This document shows positions 8,644 through 17,686 of a stretch of 50,763 nt of DNA, one piece after another. Position numbers and translations under genes: made by a program. This DNA comes from Mastigocoleus sp. MO_188.B34 (GTDB lineage Bacteria; Cyanobacteriota; Cyanobacteriia; Cyanobacteriales; Nostocaceae): positions 1 through 50,763 of the forward strand of contig NZ_JASJDK010000034.1 of the NCBI RefSeq assembly GCF_030065675.1, in the 5' to 3' direction. The notes beneath the pieces were generated by a model. That model did not search any database. It had not been told where the DNA came from and saw nothing but the letters and a program-made list of their open reading frames with translations. The first letter of the stretch is position 1. The number at the start of each line of letters is the position of its first letter.

Positions 8644-8717
8644 TCTTACTAACAATTAATTTGATTATTGTTCTAATATATACATTTTTTCCGAGCAAAA
8701 TTATGTAAAATTTTGTA

Positions 8718-8740
8718 GGGTAACAGCAGCGCTATTACCC
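8718..8740. terminator. hairpin between wecB and glgA, possible glgA terminator
   Basis: A 10-base stem with one mismatch (GGGTAACAGC / GCTATTACCC) and a three-base loop lies about 50 bases past the glgA stop codon. On the minus strand it is followed by ACAAAATTTT rather than a clean T run, so its terminator role is tentative. Confidence 0.4.
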
Positions 8741-8789
8741 CACAAGCAAACTATATTTCATTCAGTTGAGAATTGCTTTAAGCAATTGT

Positions 8790-10211
8790 CTATGAATTCA
8801 TTACTAGGCTTGGTACCTGCTCCTGTGGTTCTTCTTCAGGCAGACCAAGTGTCGAGCGATATAATTTTATATACTGCTCGGCAGATTGATGCCAACTGAA
8901 GTTTTCACTCATGCCACGTTTTTGGAGTTCTTGCCATTTCTCCTGATAGCGGAAGCCTTCCCAGGCTCTAATCATACAGGTGAATAAATCCAGTGGTTCG
9001 TAGCGGTCAAAGCAATAACCCGTACCTAAGTTATTTCTTGGGTCATGATGGGATACTGTATCTACTAGTCCCCCTGTACGACGGACGATAGGTACGCAAC
9101 CATAACGTAGGGCTAACATTTGACTGATTCCACATGGCTCAAAACGACTAGGCATTAAGAAAGCGTCAGAACCAGCATAAATTCGACGGGCGATCGCATC
9201 GCTGTAAAGTAGATATGTTGCCATGCGTCCGGGATAGCGAGATGCCATTTCCCATAACTGGGTTTCGTAGGAACGTTCTCCAGTACCTAATAAAACTAAT
9301 TGGGCATCACTATAAGCCATGAAGCGATCGAGAACTTGTAAGATTAAATCAATCCCCTTCTGTTCTACCAATCGCGACACAATACCAATTAAGAAGGCGT
9401 TTGAATTAATTTCTAAACCAACTTCTTCTTGGAGAGCAATTTTATTTGCCTGACGTTTGTCTAAGGTATCAACACTGAAGTTTTGGGCAATCTGCTGGTC
9501 GGTTTCGGGATTATATAATTCCGTATCGATACCATTAATAATTCCCGATAACTTACCGCTAATAAATGACAGTAAGCCTTCTATGGTTTCTCCATATTCA
9601 GGTGTCTTGATTTGTTCGGCGTATGTTGGTGATACCGTATTTACCCGATCTGCAAACTGTACGGCAGCTGCCATGGTGTTATGTCCTTGCATGTACCAAG
9701 GGCACCAGGTAATTTTCTGTAAATACCAACTCCATGGACCTTGATAAGCCAAGTTATGAATCGTGAAAACGCTGCTGATATCTGGAGATTGATGCATCCA
9801 AACAGGAAGCATCCCCGTGTGCCAATCATGACAGTGAACGATTTGTGGCTTCCAGTAATTCCAACAAAATTCTGCTGCACCATTGGCAAATAGAGTAAAC
9901 CGCCAATCTTCATCGTCACCAAAATAAATTCGACGCGGCCAAAATGCTGGATGCCCGAATAAATATAATGGCACATCAGTACCAGGCAGAACAGTTTCAT
10001 AAACTGCAAAATCCTGGAACATGGCGTATCCATGCCAAACAGGTTCGGAAGGAGTTTCCATTTTGTCTGGCAAAAAACCGTAATAGGGCATGAATATCCG
10101 CACATCATGCCCCATTTGTCTCAGAATTTTTGGTAGTGCCCCTACAACATCGCCCATGCCCCCAACTTTAGCAATGGGAGCAGCTTCTGCTGCCACAAAT
10201 AATATACGCAT
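8790..10211 (-). CDS. glgA: glycogen synthase (ADP-glucose type, GT5)
   Basis: A 473-residue bacterial-type glycogen/starch synthase that transfers glucose from ADP-glucose to the growing alpha-1,4 chain. The N-terminal ADP-glucose motif reads '[18 protein letters not shown]', with the KVGG lysine at residue 15. Further conserved blocks are '[13 protein letters not shown]', '[10 protein letters not shown]', '[10 protein letters not shown]', and the GT-B C-terminal '[36 protein letters not shown]' region with its catalytic glutamate. Its length and the '[23 protein letters not shown]' region match the cyanobacterial GlgA1 type. An AGGA site stands 6-8 bases before the ATG. It is transcribed away from hemC's 3' side as a single gene. 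Cyanobacteria commonly have a second glgA; none is visible here. Confidence 0.96.
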   Translation of the reverse strand: MRILFVAAEAAPIAKVGGMGDVVGALPKILRQMGHDVRIFMPYYGFLPDKMETPSEPVWHGYAMFQDFAVYETVLPGTDVPLYLFGHPAFWPRRIYFGDDEDWRFTLFANGAAEFCWNYWKPQIVHCHDWHTGMLPVWMHQSPDISSVFTIHNLAYQGPWSWYLQKITWCPWYMQGHNTMAAAVQFADRVNTVSPTYAEQIKTPEYGETIEGLLSFISGKLSGIINGIDTELYNPETDQQIAQNFSVDTLDKRQANKIALQEEVGLEINSNAFLIGIVSRLVEQKGIDLILQVLDRFMAYSDAQLVLLGTGERSYETQLWEMASRYPGRMATYLLYSDAIARRIYAGSDAFLMPSRFEPCGISQMLALRYGCVPIVRRTGGLVDTVSHHDPRNNLGTGYCFDRYEPLDLFTCMIRAWEGFRYQEKWQELQKRGMSENFSWHQSAEQYIKLYRSTLGLPEEEPQEQVPSLVMNS

Positions 10212-10356
10212 AGTTTCCTGTAGTTTCCCTATTCTGCCCTATGAAAGTAAATGTAACCCAGGGAAAACCCAGGTGCTATATTTCGCGTCTATTAGAACTG
10301 TTGTCCAACGGAAATACTTATTTGTTATATCTAAGCACATCTGTTGACACAATAAT

Positions 10357-11328
10357 TCAAGCACCTCGTTGAATTTGGGCAAAAATTTCATTTAAGATTT
10401 CTTGAGCGCCCTGTTGCCGCAATTTTTCTGCAAGCTCAGTACCAATGCTTTCTGGGTCTTCTGTAGAACCAGTAACAATATCTTTAACGATTTTCTTACC
10501 ATCAACACTAGCTACGATACCTGTCAAAGTTAAGCGATCGCCATCCAATTCGCTGTTAACTCCGATGGGTACTTGACAGCCACCTTCAAGATCCCGCAAG
10601 AAAGCTCTTTCTGCTAAACAACGATCGCGAGTTGTATTATGCTCGATGGCTTTGAGAAGGGAAATGACTTCTTGGTCACCAGCACGGCATTCAATGCCTA
10701 GTGCACCTTGTCCGACTGCGTGAAGAGAAACTTCTTTAGGCAAAATTTGATGAATGCGATCGCCCATTCCTAGACGTTGCAAACCAGCGGCAGCCAAAAT
10801 CAAGGCGTCATATTCACCTGCGTCTAATTTTGCTAGGCGGGTGTTAAGGTTTCCGCGTACATCTTTAAATGCTAGATGGGGAAACTTATGACGTAATTGA
10901 GCTAGTCTTCTAAGAGAAGATGTACCAATTACTGCACCTTCTGGTAAGGTATCAATTTGCTTATCTTTGTACTTGGTATGTACTACTAAAGCATCAGCAG
11001 GATTTTCCCTTTCAGTAATTGCTGCTAATGCCAATCCTTCAGGCAAAGTAGTTGGCAAATCTTTGAGGGAGTGCACGGCAAAGTCAATCTCCCGATTCAG
11101 CATTCCAACTTCTAATTCTTTTGTAAATAATCCCTTATCGCCGATTTTAGCCAGCGCGACATCGAGAATTTTGTCACCTTGAGTTGACATGGTGTGAACT
11201 TCAAAGTTCATCTCGGGGAAAGTGGTTGCAAGTTCCTTTTGTACCCAACGAGTTTGAACCAGAGCTAATTGACTTTTGCGAGAACCGATGCGAATAGTAC
11301 GCCTAGCAGTAGAAATAACTGATGTCAT
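10357..11328 (-). CDS. hemC: hydroxymethylbilane synthase (porphobilinogen deaminase)
   Basis: This enzyme polymerises four porphobilinogens into hydroxymethylbilane for haem, chlorophyll and bilins. The start at 11328 ([23 protein letters not shown]) gives 323 residues, the usual family length; an in-frame GTG at 11361 would add 11 residues and neither has a clear ribosome binding site. Visible features are the '[12 protein letters not shown]' start, '[11 protein letters not shown]' with the substrate-binding lysine/aspartate region, '[12 protein letters not shown]', and '[10 protein letters not shown]', whose Cys251 carries the dipyrromethane cofactor. All are intact. It is 145 bp upstream of glgA on the same strand but separated by non-coding sequence. 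The broken hemJ, 8 kb away, belongs to the same pathway. Confidence 0.96.
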   Translation of the reverse strand: MTSVISTARRTIRIGSRKSQLALVQTRWVQKELATTFPEMNFEVHTMSTQGDKILDVALAKIGDKGLFTKELEVGMLNREIDFAVHSLKDLPTTLPEGLALAAITERENPADALVVHTKYKDKQIDTLPEGAVIGTSSLRRLAQLRHKFPHLAFKDVRGNLNTRLAKLDAGEYDALILAAAGLQRLGMGDRIHQILPKEVSLHAVGQGALGIECRAGDQEVISLLKAIEHNTTRDRCLAERAFLRDLEGGCQVPIGVNSELDGDRLTLTGIVASVDGKKIVKDIVTGSTEDPESIGTELAEKLRQQGAQEILNEIFAQIQRGA

Positions 11329-11361
11329 AAGGAAATATGTCGAATCAGGAGATAATTTCAC

Positions 11362-12575
11362 TGGATCTAGACTACCTTAGTAAGTGACCTTTCTGGGGTG
11401 AAATTTTTCCATTTTCGTCAAGTTTATTGTTTTCTTTAAGTTACATTTTTTCAATAAGTTTTGTGACGGAAAAACTAAATAATAACTTTCATGAATTTAT
11501 TTTTTCTTTGCCGGAAGCAGCTGTTATATTTATGGCTATTTGTAAATACTTAGATGAAAGTTATACGATTGAAAATTTGCAATATCTATGAATAACTAAT
11601 AGGAAAGAAGAGTAAAAATTTTTGCCAATATATATGCGTTAATTGATGACGACAATCATTTCAATTTTTATTGCTAATATATATTTAATTTAATTAAGAG
11701 AAAGAATTTTAAAATCATTTATAAGAGATGTAAGTATTAGTTTTTAAGAGTTTTTCATTTAGTTCTATATATTTATAGTCTTTGCTGTTCAGCGATTAAT
11801 TGATATTTTTAGGCTGACATATTTTTTTGTTTATGATTATTTAGCCTTTGGATAATTTAATCCTAGGTAAATATTTTTACCAACTAAAACAGCGCATCAT
11901 ACTGGCTGAATTCAGGCAAAGAATAGTTAACTTATGTAAAGCATAAATACACAAGAATACATAAGTTTATTTGGTTTCGTTGGTCAGTTGTCATACATTA
12001 ACTTTAATTAAAATTCTTTAAGCAAGCTTCACAAGTAGTACAAAAACACTAATCAAAGTAACATTAAGTTTTGAATCACGATTTGAATTTACTTATTGAA
12101 TTTAATTATTTTTGCCCCTGCGTTCTTAAAGAATTTTTTCTGATTGAAGTAAGAATTTCTCTGGATGAAGAGTGTTTGCTCTATATTTTTTTGTGATGAA
12201 TGTTACGGCATATAGATGTATAAGTCTATGTATAGCGGTTGCTTAGCAACTTCTAGATCCGACTCGATACTGTTTCAATTATGCTGTGAACGTGATGTAA
12301 TAAATAATTTATTAGACTAAATTCCCTCTTTATTAGTTGAGAACTTGTATATCTTTAATTTAAAGAGAGATTAATAATTAATACATAAAATATAAACTTA
12401 ATTGTTCTACGTAAATAGCACGATTTATTGATATTAAACATACAAACATATTTCATGCTTAACAGCGAACAGTGATAAGTATCACTTGAGTATAAGCCAC
12501 AGATCGCTTCACCTATTTGTTTGTATAAACTAGACTTACTAAAAGATAAAACTTTTTTATGAGTCAAATTTATTA
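11362..12575. other. long AT-rich non-coding region
   Basis: About 1.2 kb with no convincing gene on either strand. A 70-codon minus-strand frame at 12355-12567 has low-complexity content and no ribosome binding site. A short palindrome GTTGC-TTA-GCAAC sits at 12238-12250, preceded by the TATAGCGGTT word that recurs in the element at 39381-39520. Promoters for hemC and for the small gene at 12609 should lie at the two ends. Confidence 0.5.
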
Positions 12576-12581
12576 TATAAT
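12576..12581 (+). promoter_or_regulatory. candidate -10 box for the 48-codon gene
   Basis: A perfect TATAAT lies 27 bases before the start codon at 12609 and just before a GAGGTGG ribosome binding site. No good -35 element is visible at the expected distance, so this is a suggestion only. Confidence 0.4.
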
Positions 12582-12608
12582 TGATACCAAGAGGTGGTAA
12601 GAATTACG

Positions 12609-12755
12609 ATGTTAGAAAAATTGTTGCTAGCCCTTAGCCTCACTTTTGCTCTTAACTTATTTGTCAAAATCGGTTGGCCTGCTCCTAAAAATATTGGTGA
12701 TAAAATTAACTCATCAGTACCTGCTATCGTGATTTTGACCCAGAGGAGCAACTGA
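12609..12755 (+). CDS. small membrane or secreted peptide, 48 aa
   Basis: An ATG at 12609 follows AGAGGTGG (a fair Shine-Dalgarno match, with about 11 bases between) and opens a 48-codon frame. The product begins 'MLEKLLLALSLTFALNLF', a charged start followed by a hydrophobic helix that could be a signal peptide or single membrane anchor. It continues 'VKIGWPAPKNIGDK' and ends in 'VILTQRSN'. I do not recognise the family. Support comes from its own TATAAT box upstream and a rho-independent terminator 135 bases downstream in an otherwise empty region. A 64-codon frame on the other strand overlaps it but lacks these signals. It could instead be part of a non-coding transcript. Confidence 0.45.
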   Translation: MLEKLLLALSLTFALNLFVKIGWPAPKNIGDKINSSVPAIVILTQRSN

Positions 12756-12791
12756 AAGGTTATTCGGCTTAAATAAGATCTATATATTTAG

Positions 12792-12814
12792 AACAAGTTT
12801 GTTTTTGACTTGTT
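12792..12814 (+). other. hairpin in the 3' region of the 48-codon gene
   Basis: A perfect 7-base inverted repeat (AACAAGT / ACTTGTT) with a 9-base loop lies between the small gene and its terminator. It may be part of the 3' untranslated region or of a small RNA ending at 12911. Confidence 0.45.
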
Positions 12815-12889
12815 GTTTCTCCTAAAAAATAAGAAAAGGTTAGAAGACAAATATATTTGAACTCTAATCTTGCTTATATGTCCCCTGAG

Positions 12890-12911
12890 CCCCAATAAAT
12901 TAGGGGTTTTT
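12890..12911 (+). terminator. rho-independent terminator
   Basis: CCCC (12890-12893) pairs with GGGG (12903-12906), extended by AAT/ATT with one bulged A, and is followed by five T residues. It would end transcripts coming from the 12609 gene. Confidence 0.7.
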
Positions 12912-13002
12912 GGGTGATAATAAATTTTTAGTTTTATTTGCTTATTTTTATTGGCGTATTTTTATTTGTATGGGTAGCTTTTTAATTTTTCCTATTTTAT
13001 AG

Positions 13003-13077
13003 GATATTCAAGCTTTAGGATTAACACTACCACGCCCAGAAGAAGTGAGTTTTGTGCTCCAAGGCTATAAGAATTTA
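13003..13077 (+). pseudogene. possible short coding remnant
   Basis: Starting directly after an in-frame TAG, the codons from 13003 read 'DIQALGLTLPRPEEVSFVLQGYKNLI', which looks like real protein but has no start codon. The frame then runs into the GGTGCGTTA repeat at 13105 and stops at 13165. I cannot name the parent gene. It may be the debris of a deleted gene. Confidence 0.25.
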
Positions 13078-13104
13078 ATAACTTCTAATTCTAAAATTTG
13101 GAGT

Positions 13105-13132
13105 GGTGCGTTACGCGATGCTAACAGCACCC
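13105..13132. repeat. GGTGCGTTA palindromic repeat, copy 1
   Basis: GGTGCGTTA and, after eight bases, TAACAGCACC form an imperfect inverted repeat. Related copies lie at 39167-39230 and 42202-42228. Confidence 0.65.
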
Positions 13133-13383
13133 TACTTTTGTACTTTAATTTAATCCAAATTTCTTAGATACAAGCTTCAGATATCTTAGGATTACATTCT
13201 GCTGAGCCATGTAGTAACTACTTCACGGTAGAGTCTACAGGATTGAACTGATCCTCGAATAATACATCTTTGAAGAATATATCTTCAGTCAATATCGCTT
13301 GTGAGCATTTGTTATGAAGATGGGCTAAGCTAAAGTATCAATTTTTATGCAAAGAAGTTGAGTACTTACGAAAATATATTGTT

Positions 13384-14163
13384 ATGCTGATGATGAGTAA
13401 TCGAGTTTTAGCTACGGCTATATTTGGCTTCATAATAACCTTTGCCACAGATGCACAAGCAGCTAACCCCCAACACCTGAGACAGTTAATAGCAACTAAA
13501 GAATGTCAAGAATGTGACTTAAGTGGTGCTGGCTTAGTGAGAGCAGATTTAAGAGGAGCGAACCTGAGGGGAGCTAACTTAAGTGGAGCTAACCTCAGTC
13601 GTGCAAACCTCAGTGGTGCAGATTTAACTGGAGCAAATTTGAGTGCTACCGGTTTATTTGGTGTTAACCTGAGTGCTGCTAAACTTACTGGAGCAAATTT
13701 ACTGGGTGCTGACTTAAGAAATACCTACCTGATGAATGCAGATTTGGCGGGTGTAGATTTAAAAGGAGTAAACCTGCAAGGAGCAGTTGGGATTCCTTTA
13801 CAAAGTGCTCAACCCAAGCAGTTTTATGCTTGGGGAGTAGCAGCAGCAGAACAGGGTAATCAACAACAAGCAATTGATTATTTCGAACAAGCGATCGCTG
13901 CAAAACCAGATTATGCTGGAGCTTATCTCGCTCGTGGAATTGCTCGCTATCAAATATTTGACCGTAAGGGAGCATTCGAAGATGCGAAGTTAGCGGAGAA
14001 AATGTTTACATCCCAAAATAATCAACAAGGTTTGATAACTGCTCAAGCTTTTATTCAAGAACTTCAAGCTCCTTTAGAACCAAAGATTAATAAAGGAAAA
14101 CCAAGTTTTACAGATTTTGTCGGTAGTTTAGGCTCTGTGTTACTTCAATTTCTACCATTTTAA
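13384..14163 (+). CDS. secreted pentapeptide-repeat protein with TPR-like C-terminus
   Basis: A 259-residue protein with an N-terminal signal peptide ('[19 protein letters not shown]' with cleavage after AQA), so it probably acts in the periplasm or thylakoid lumen. After a '[12 protein letters not shown]' start with two cysteines, residues 40-140 are A(D/N)LxG pentapeptide repeats, about 18 units, which form a right-handed quadrilateral beta-helix. Residues about 148-215 resemble two TPR units ('[42 protein letters not shown]'). The tail is hydrophobic ('[18 protein letters not shown]'). Pentapeptide proteins are abundant in cyanobacteria and mostly of unknown function. The start could be the Met at codon 1, 3 or 4. 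Confidence 0.85.
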   Translation: MLMMSNRVLATAIFGFIITFATDAQAANPQHLRQLIATKECQECDLSGAGLVRADLRGANLRGANLSGANLSRANLSGADLTGANLSATGLFGVNLSAAKLTGANLLGADLRNTYLMNADLAGVDLKGVNLQGAVGIPLQSAQPKQFYAWGVAAAEQGNQQQAIDYFEQAIAAKPDYAGAYLARGIARYQIFDRKGAFEDAKLAEKMFTSQNNQQGLITAQAFIQELQAPLEPKINKGKPSFTDFVGSLGSVLLQFLPF

Positions 14164-14240
14164 TTATTTATGATTTTTCAATTTTCATTTATCATTTCCT
14201 CCATATCTAATCCCCCAATTCCCAATTCCCAATCCCCAAC

Positions 14241-14870
14241 ATGACTATTTCTGATGAATTATGGTCTGCAAATCAAGATTTAGCACAAGCTTGCTTAGAA
14301 CATCCATTTGTTCAAGGAATTGGTGATGGTAGCCTAGAACAACACAAATTTGCTTATTATGTTGGGCAAGATGCTTTCTTTTTAGAAGCTTTTGCCCGTG
14401 CTTATAGTATTGCAGCTGCTAAAGCACCGAATTGGGAAGGATTTACGATTTTTCATGCTTTAACTACGGGTGTATTAGACGAACTAAAATTACATGAAAG
14501 TTATGCAGCTAAATGGGAAGTGGATTTAGATTCTGTAAAACCCACAATCGCTACCCGTCGCTATACAGATTTTTTGCTTGCAACTGCTTGGGGTCAGGAT
14601 ATAGGTGTAACTGCTGCTGCTATGTCTCCTTGCATGGTTTTATATAGTTTTTTAGGTACGGAGTTATCTTTTAGGGAAGGTGATGCTCCTGATAACCCCT
14701 ATAAAGATTGGGTTCAAACCTACAGTAGTTCTGATTTTCAGCCCTTAGTAAAGCAGTTAGAAAATTTAGTCGAAACTTATGTCGGTGATTCAGCTTTAGT
14801 AAATTCTACTTACCGTTATGCAATGTTATGTGAATGTGAGTTTTTTCAAGCAGCTTGGGAAGTTAGGTAA
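14241..14870 (+). CDS. tenA: TenA family protein (thiaminase II / aminopyrimidine aminohydrolase)
   Basis: A 209-residue TenA protein of normal length. In bacteria TenA hydrolyses 4-amino-5-aminomethyl-2-methylpyrimidine, salvaging thiamine breakdown products. It belongs to the cysteine-containing TenA_C group: the nucleophile is Cys131 in 'AAMSPCMVLY', with Asp44 in 'YVGQDAFFLEAF' and Glu200 in 'CECEFFQAAW' as the other expected active-site residues. The ATG follows a run of CCCAATT repeats that ends only one base before it, so there is no recognisable Shine-Dalgarno. It may therefore be translated from a short leader. It and the YjbQ-family gene at the window start both touch thiamine metabolism but are 14 kb apart. 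Confidence 0.9.
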   Translation: MTISDELWSANQDLAQACLEHPFVQGIGDGSLEQHKFAYYVGQDAFFLEAFARAYSIAAAKAPNWEGFTIFHALTTGVLDELKLHESYAAKWEVDLDSVKPTIATRRYTDFLLATAWGQDIGVTAAAMSPCMVLYSFLGTELSFREGDAPDNPYKDWVQTYSSSDFQPLVKQLENLVETYVGDSALVNSTYRYAMLCECEFFQAAWEVR

Positions 14871-15234
14871 ATGTCTTAAATAATCTAGTAATTTAATGTG
14901 GGTTACATTAATTCAATGAAACGCTTATTAATGGGTGCTTTAAGCAGGTAAAAACTGTCAGAATTCTACCCTTACTTCATATAAATTTTTATTAAAAAAA
15001 GAATTTGTCCCGAGTTTGTCATTTTTTATGGATATGTTTATATATAAGCTCAGGAAATCAAGCCCAGAGTTGCAGTATCAATTCTCAGAATAAACCTTTA
15101 TTCAAAAGGGTTTCCTTATAATAATCCTTATAGGGAATATCCTTTTCAAACAGTTAATTATGTTAAAGGTATCTTACTTGAGATTTAGTGTATCTGTTCA
15201 AATAATTCGGAACTACAAAGAGAGGGATTAAACC
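14871..15234. other. intergenic region upstream of the 59-codon gene
   Basis: About 360 bases without a gene. An imperfect hairpin (TTCCTTATAA / TTATAGGGAA, 15113-15138) and an adjacent AAACCTTT/AAAGGGTTT inverted repeat lie 100 bases before the small gene and may belong to its leader or promoter. Confidence 0.5.
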
Positions 15235-15414
15235 ATGAACAATAACATTCAATGGAAAAATTCAGTTAATGATATCCAATGGGATGGTCTAATGGTTGAA
15301 GAATTTCATCTAAAAGAGCAGACTGCTGCAGTCAATAATGGGAATTTGAATCTGCAATTGTGGCGCATTTTATTTTTGTTAACACTTGGTCTTTGTGTTT
15401 TTAATAATTTCTAA
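15235..15414 (+). CDS. small single-pass membrane peptide, 59 aa
   Basis: The ATG at 15235 follows AGAGAGG with good spacing (nine bases). The 59-residue product begins with a polar part ('MNNNIQWKNSVNDIQWDGLM', in which the word IQW recurs), continues 'VEEFHLKEQTAAVNN', and ends in one hydrophobic helix ('LWRILFLLTLGLCVF', residues 42-56), giving a tail-anchored topology. I do not know a function. The sequence looks coding by its amphipathic N-terminus and clean ribosome binding site, and no longer frame competes with it. It would be missed by gene callers with a length cut-off. Confidence 0.55.
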   Translation: MNNNIQWKNSVNDIQWDGLMVEEFHLKEQTAAVNNGNLNLQLWRILFLLTLGLCVFNNF

Positions 15415-15682
15415 TATCTTCTATAACGCCCTTGATGTCGTGCTTTCAGCCTGATAGAGTCACTACTAAAAACTTTATAAGCGGCAATTTTTCCTTCTAA
15501 AATTAATTTCAGTTATTACCCTAAGATTCACCCCATATTTTGGTCTATCTGACATTATCGTTGCTAAAAGTGTCACAAAATATATTCCTTTAATTTAAGG
15601 AAAATATTTCGAATAAATCAGTTATGAGAAATTAGTTCTAAAAAATTAATTTCAATAAATTTACTTTCAAGAAATTCACTTA

Positions 15683-15710
15683 AAAAATCTAGGCGCTCAC
15701 ATGCGCCTAG
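15683..15710 (-). terminator. rho-independent terminator of the quinone reductase gene
   Basis: A perfect 8-base stem (CTAGGCGC 15689-15696 / GCGCCTAG 15703-15710) with a six-base loop is followed on the minus strand by ATTTTTTA. It lies 36 bases after the stop codon of the minus-strand gene. Confidence 0.9.
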
Positions 15711-15746
15711 AATAAGATAGGATTTTTGAGAGTGTTAAGGGAGCAA

Positions 15747-16724
15747 TCAAACGAATTGTGCAGATGAAATTTTTTCCCGATTATGGGGTGTACTAAAATC
15801 AATTTGAGGACCGACGGGTACAATTGCAGTGGGATTAATTGAACCGTGACTTTGATAGTAATGTCCCTTAATATGTTTTAAGTTTACCGTATCGGCAATT
15901 TTGGGAATTTGGTAAAGTTCGCGGGTATAAGCCCAAAGATTTGGATAGTCTACTAACCTTCGCAGGTTACATTTGAAATGTCCTACATAAACTGGGTCGA
16001 AACGTAGTAAAGTCGTAAAAAGTCTCCAGTCTGCTTCTGTAATTTGGTTTCCGGTTAGATAACGATGAGTTGATAAACGTTCTTCTAACCAATCTAAAGT
16101 TTCAAATAAAGGATAAATTGCTTCTTCGTAAGCTTCTTGAGTAGTAGCAAAGCCAGATTTATAAACACCATTATTGACTGTGTGATAGATGCGGTCATTT
16201 AAAGCGTTAATTTCTTCCCGCAAAGCTTCTGGATAGTAATCACCGGTTACAGCACCAAGATTATCAAAAGCACTGTTAAACATCCGAATAATTTCGGAAG
16301 ACTCGTTATTAACAATCGTGTTAGTTTTCTTGTCCCATAAAACCGGTACTGTAACGCGTCCGGTAAAAGATGGATTTACTTTAGTATAAATTTGATGGAG
16401 AAATTGAGCATGATTAATTGGATCGGGGATGGTTCCTTCTCCTGAATCAAAAGTCCAACCATGTTCTCCCATAAACCAATGGACTACAGATACTGAAATC
16501 ATTTCCTCTAATCCCTTGAGTGCTCTAAAAATTAGAGTGCGATGTGCCCAAGGACAAGCGTAGGATACATAAAGATGGTAGCGTCCCGCTTCAGCTTTAA
16601 AACCGCTAGAACCATCTGCTGTAATCCAGTTGCGAAATTGCGAATTTTGTCTGACGAATTTACCACCGGTTTTTTCTGTGTCGTACCAGCGATCGTGCCA
16701 AACTCCATCAACTAATAGTCCCAT
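15747..16724 (-). CDS. glutathione S-transferase family, glutathionyl-hydroquinone reductase (YqjG/ECM4 type)
   Basis: A 325-residue Xi-class glutathione transferase. Such enzymes reduce glutathionyl-hydroquinones with glutathione, a quinone detoxification step in the cytoplasm. The catalytic cysteine is in 'YACPWAHRTLIFRALKG' (Cys57), where other GSTs carry Ser or Tyr. The N-terminal 'FRNWITADG', the 'PVLWDKKTNTIVNNESSEIIRMFN' glutathione-binding part, and the C-terminal helical domain ('YLTGNQITEADWRLFTTLLRFDPVY') are all present. An AGGAG site precedes the ATG. It lies 129 bp downstream of the SnoaL-like gene on the same strand, below the MarR regulator, and carries its own terminator. The whole set fits a quinone or oxidative stress unit. 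Confidence 0.93.
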   Translation of the reverse strand: MGLLVDGVWHDRWYDTEKTGGKFVRQNSQFRNWITADGSSGFKAEAGRYHLYVSYACPWAHRTLIFRALKGLEEMISVSVVHWFMGEHGWTFDSGEGTIPDPINHAQFLHQIYTKVNPSFTGRVTVPVLWDKKTNTIVNNESSEIIRMFNSAFDNLGAVTGDYYPEALREEINALNDRIYHTVNNGVYKSGFATTQEAYEEAIYPLFETLDWLEERLSTHRYLTGNQITEADWRLFTTLLRFDPVYVGHFKCNLRRLVDYPNLWAYTRELYQIPKIADTVNLKHIKGHYYQSHGSINPTAIVPVGPQIDFSTPHNREKISSAQFV

Positions 16725-16802
16725 GGAAGATGCTCCTTTTAATTAGAGTGTTGAATATTTTGATAAAGCAGAAACATAACTTTTAGCCAAAATTAATTTC
16801 TG

Positions 16803-16824
16803 GAGACGTACCGTGGTACGTCTC
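16803..16824. repeat. GAGACG...CGTCTC palindrome, copy 1
   Basis: GAGACGTACC and GGTACGTCTC form a 10-base perfect inverted repeat with a two-base centre, lying between the reductase gene and the SnoaL-like gene. Related palindromes occur at 20459, 30967, 39435 and 50732. Confidence 0.9.
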
Positions 16825-16853
16825 TACATAATTTTTGAAGATGTTTTTGACTA

Positions 16854-17210
16854 TTAGGCTCCGTAGTAATAACGTTCCTCTACAACTTTCCCATCTTTCC
16901 ACACTTGAATACAGGCTTGATTATAAGTACGCTTACCCCATTCACTGTGGGTATAGTCGAGAAACCATTCTGAAATAATCAAATTATCTGCATAAGCCAC
17001 ATTTTTTACCTCTGCACCTCGAAATTCAGATAGCTTAGAAAAAAAATCTAACTCTCGCTGACGATTGGCTTCTTTTCCTATAGTTGGAGGATTACCATTT
17101 TCTTGCATTACTACATCTTCTGCGTAGTATTTCTCAAATGCATCCATTGCTTTACCTTGAAGTACTAGGTTTTGGATGTCTTCAAATGCAACTTTCAAAT
17201 CAGTACTCAT
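16854..17210 (-). CDS. SnoaL/NTF2-like fold protein
   Basis: The start at 17210 (MSTDLKVAFEDIQNLV) is preferred to an upstream in-frame ATG at 17267 because GAGG lies six bases before it. This gives 118 residues. The pattern 'ALQGKAMDAFEKYYAEDVVMQENG' type helix-strand, followed by 'FFSKLSEFRGAEVKNVAYADNLIISEWFLDYTH' and a final 'QVWKDGKVVEERYYYG', is that of the SnoaL-like/NTF2 superfamily of small alpha+beta barrels. Such proteins bind small hydrophobic ligands or act as isomerases. The substrate is unknown. Position between a MarR regulator and a hydroquinone reductase suggests a role in aromatic or quinone stress, which is inference. Confidence 0.8.
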   Translation of the reverse strand: MSTDLKVAFEDIQNLVLQGKAMDAFEKYYAEDVVMQENGNPPTIGKEANRQRELDFFSKLSEFRGAEVKNVAYADNLIISEWFLDYTHSEWGKRTYNQACIQVWKDGKVVEERYYYGA

Positions 17211-17627
17211 AAATACCTCGCTAACTGTTGGTGTTTGTAAATTTAGTAAGTAAATGTTTTGGGACAAAGCTATTTGTCACGCTATGGTTTCAAAACTTTT
17301 TAGCTTCAAAACTTCATGCACTCAAAGCATCTAAGTAGGGTTCTGGAAAAGCACGACCTAAAGAACGCAGACTTTCCCTATCATGTAAAAATAGTTCAAA
17401 TATAGATATTCTAAATACAAACTATTTGCTAGGTATCGACATAACTGAGATTATTTTTTCGCTGCATTGTTTTTTGACAAGAATAAAGATTTTACATTCT
17501 TGTTCGCAATCGCCTCTGACAAAGAGATTTCAAAGCTCAAGCACCCAAAGTTTTAAGCATAAAGGGTACAACTTAAAATAATCTAAGTTTATAAAAACGG
17601 TGTTTAGCCAGAATTGTTTCAATCCAT
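17211..17627. other. long leader between the operators and the SnoaL-like gene, with a coding remnant
   Basis: About 415 bases downstream (minus strand) of the candidate MarR-controlled promoter. On the minus strand, 17314-17421 stays open and ends 'FELFLHDRESLRSLG' then 'RAFPEPYLDALSA' before a stop, which reads like the C-terminus of a protein but has no start codon. A gene may have been lost from this unit. Half-site-like words TAGTTCAAA and CAAACTA occur at 17392-17424. Confidence 0.35.
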
Positions 17628-17647
17628 ATAGTTTGAACTCGAACTAT
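17628..17647. promoter_or_regulatory. candidate MarR operator 1
   Basis: ATAGTT (17628-17633), eight bases, AACTAT (17642-17647): an inverted repeat with the same arms and spacing as the site at 17672. It lies just downstream of the candidate promoter, near the expected transcription start. Confidence 0.6.
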
Positions 17648-17657
17648 CTCTAAAGCT

Positions 17658-17686
17658 AAGTTAACAAAAAGTAGTTTGAGTGTCAA
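17658..17686 (-). promoter_or_regulatory. candidate promoter for the SnoaL/reductase unit
   Basis: On the minus strand a perfect TTGACA (-35, at 17681-17686) is followed after 17 bases by TAACTT (a weak -10, at 17658-17663). The -35 lies inside operator 2 and operator 1 sits just beyond the -10, as expected for a repressed promoter. Confidence 0.5.

Noticed and set aside
8408-8698. A 96-codon minus-strand frame over the heptad repeats
   Set aside because: It translates only the tandem repeat (RSQKSEV-type words) and has no ribosome binding site or protein-like region.
12355-12751. Two minus-strand frames of 70 and 64 codons
   Set aside because: Low-complexity products without ribosome binding sites; the second is antisense to the better supported 48-codon gene.
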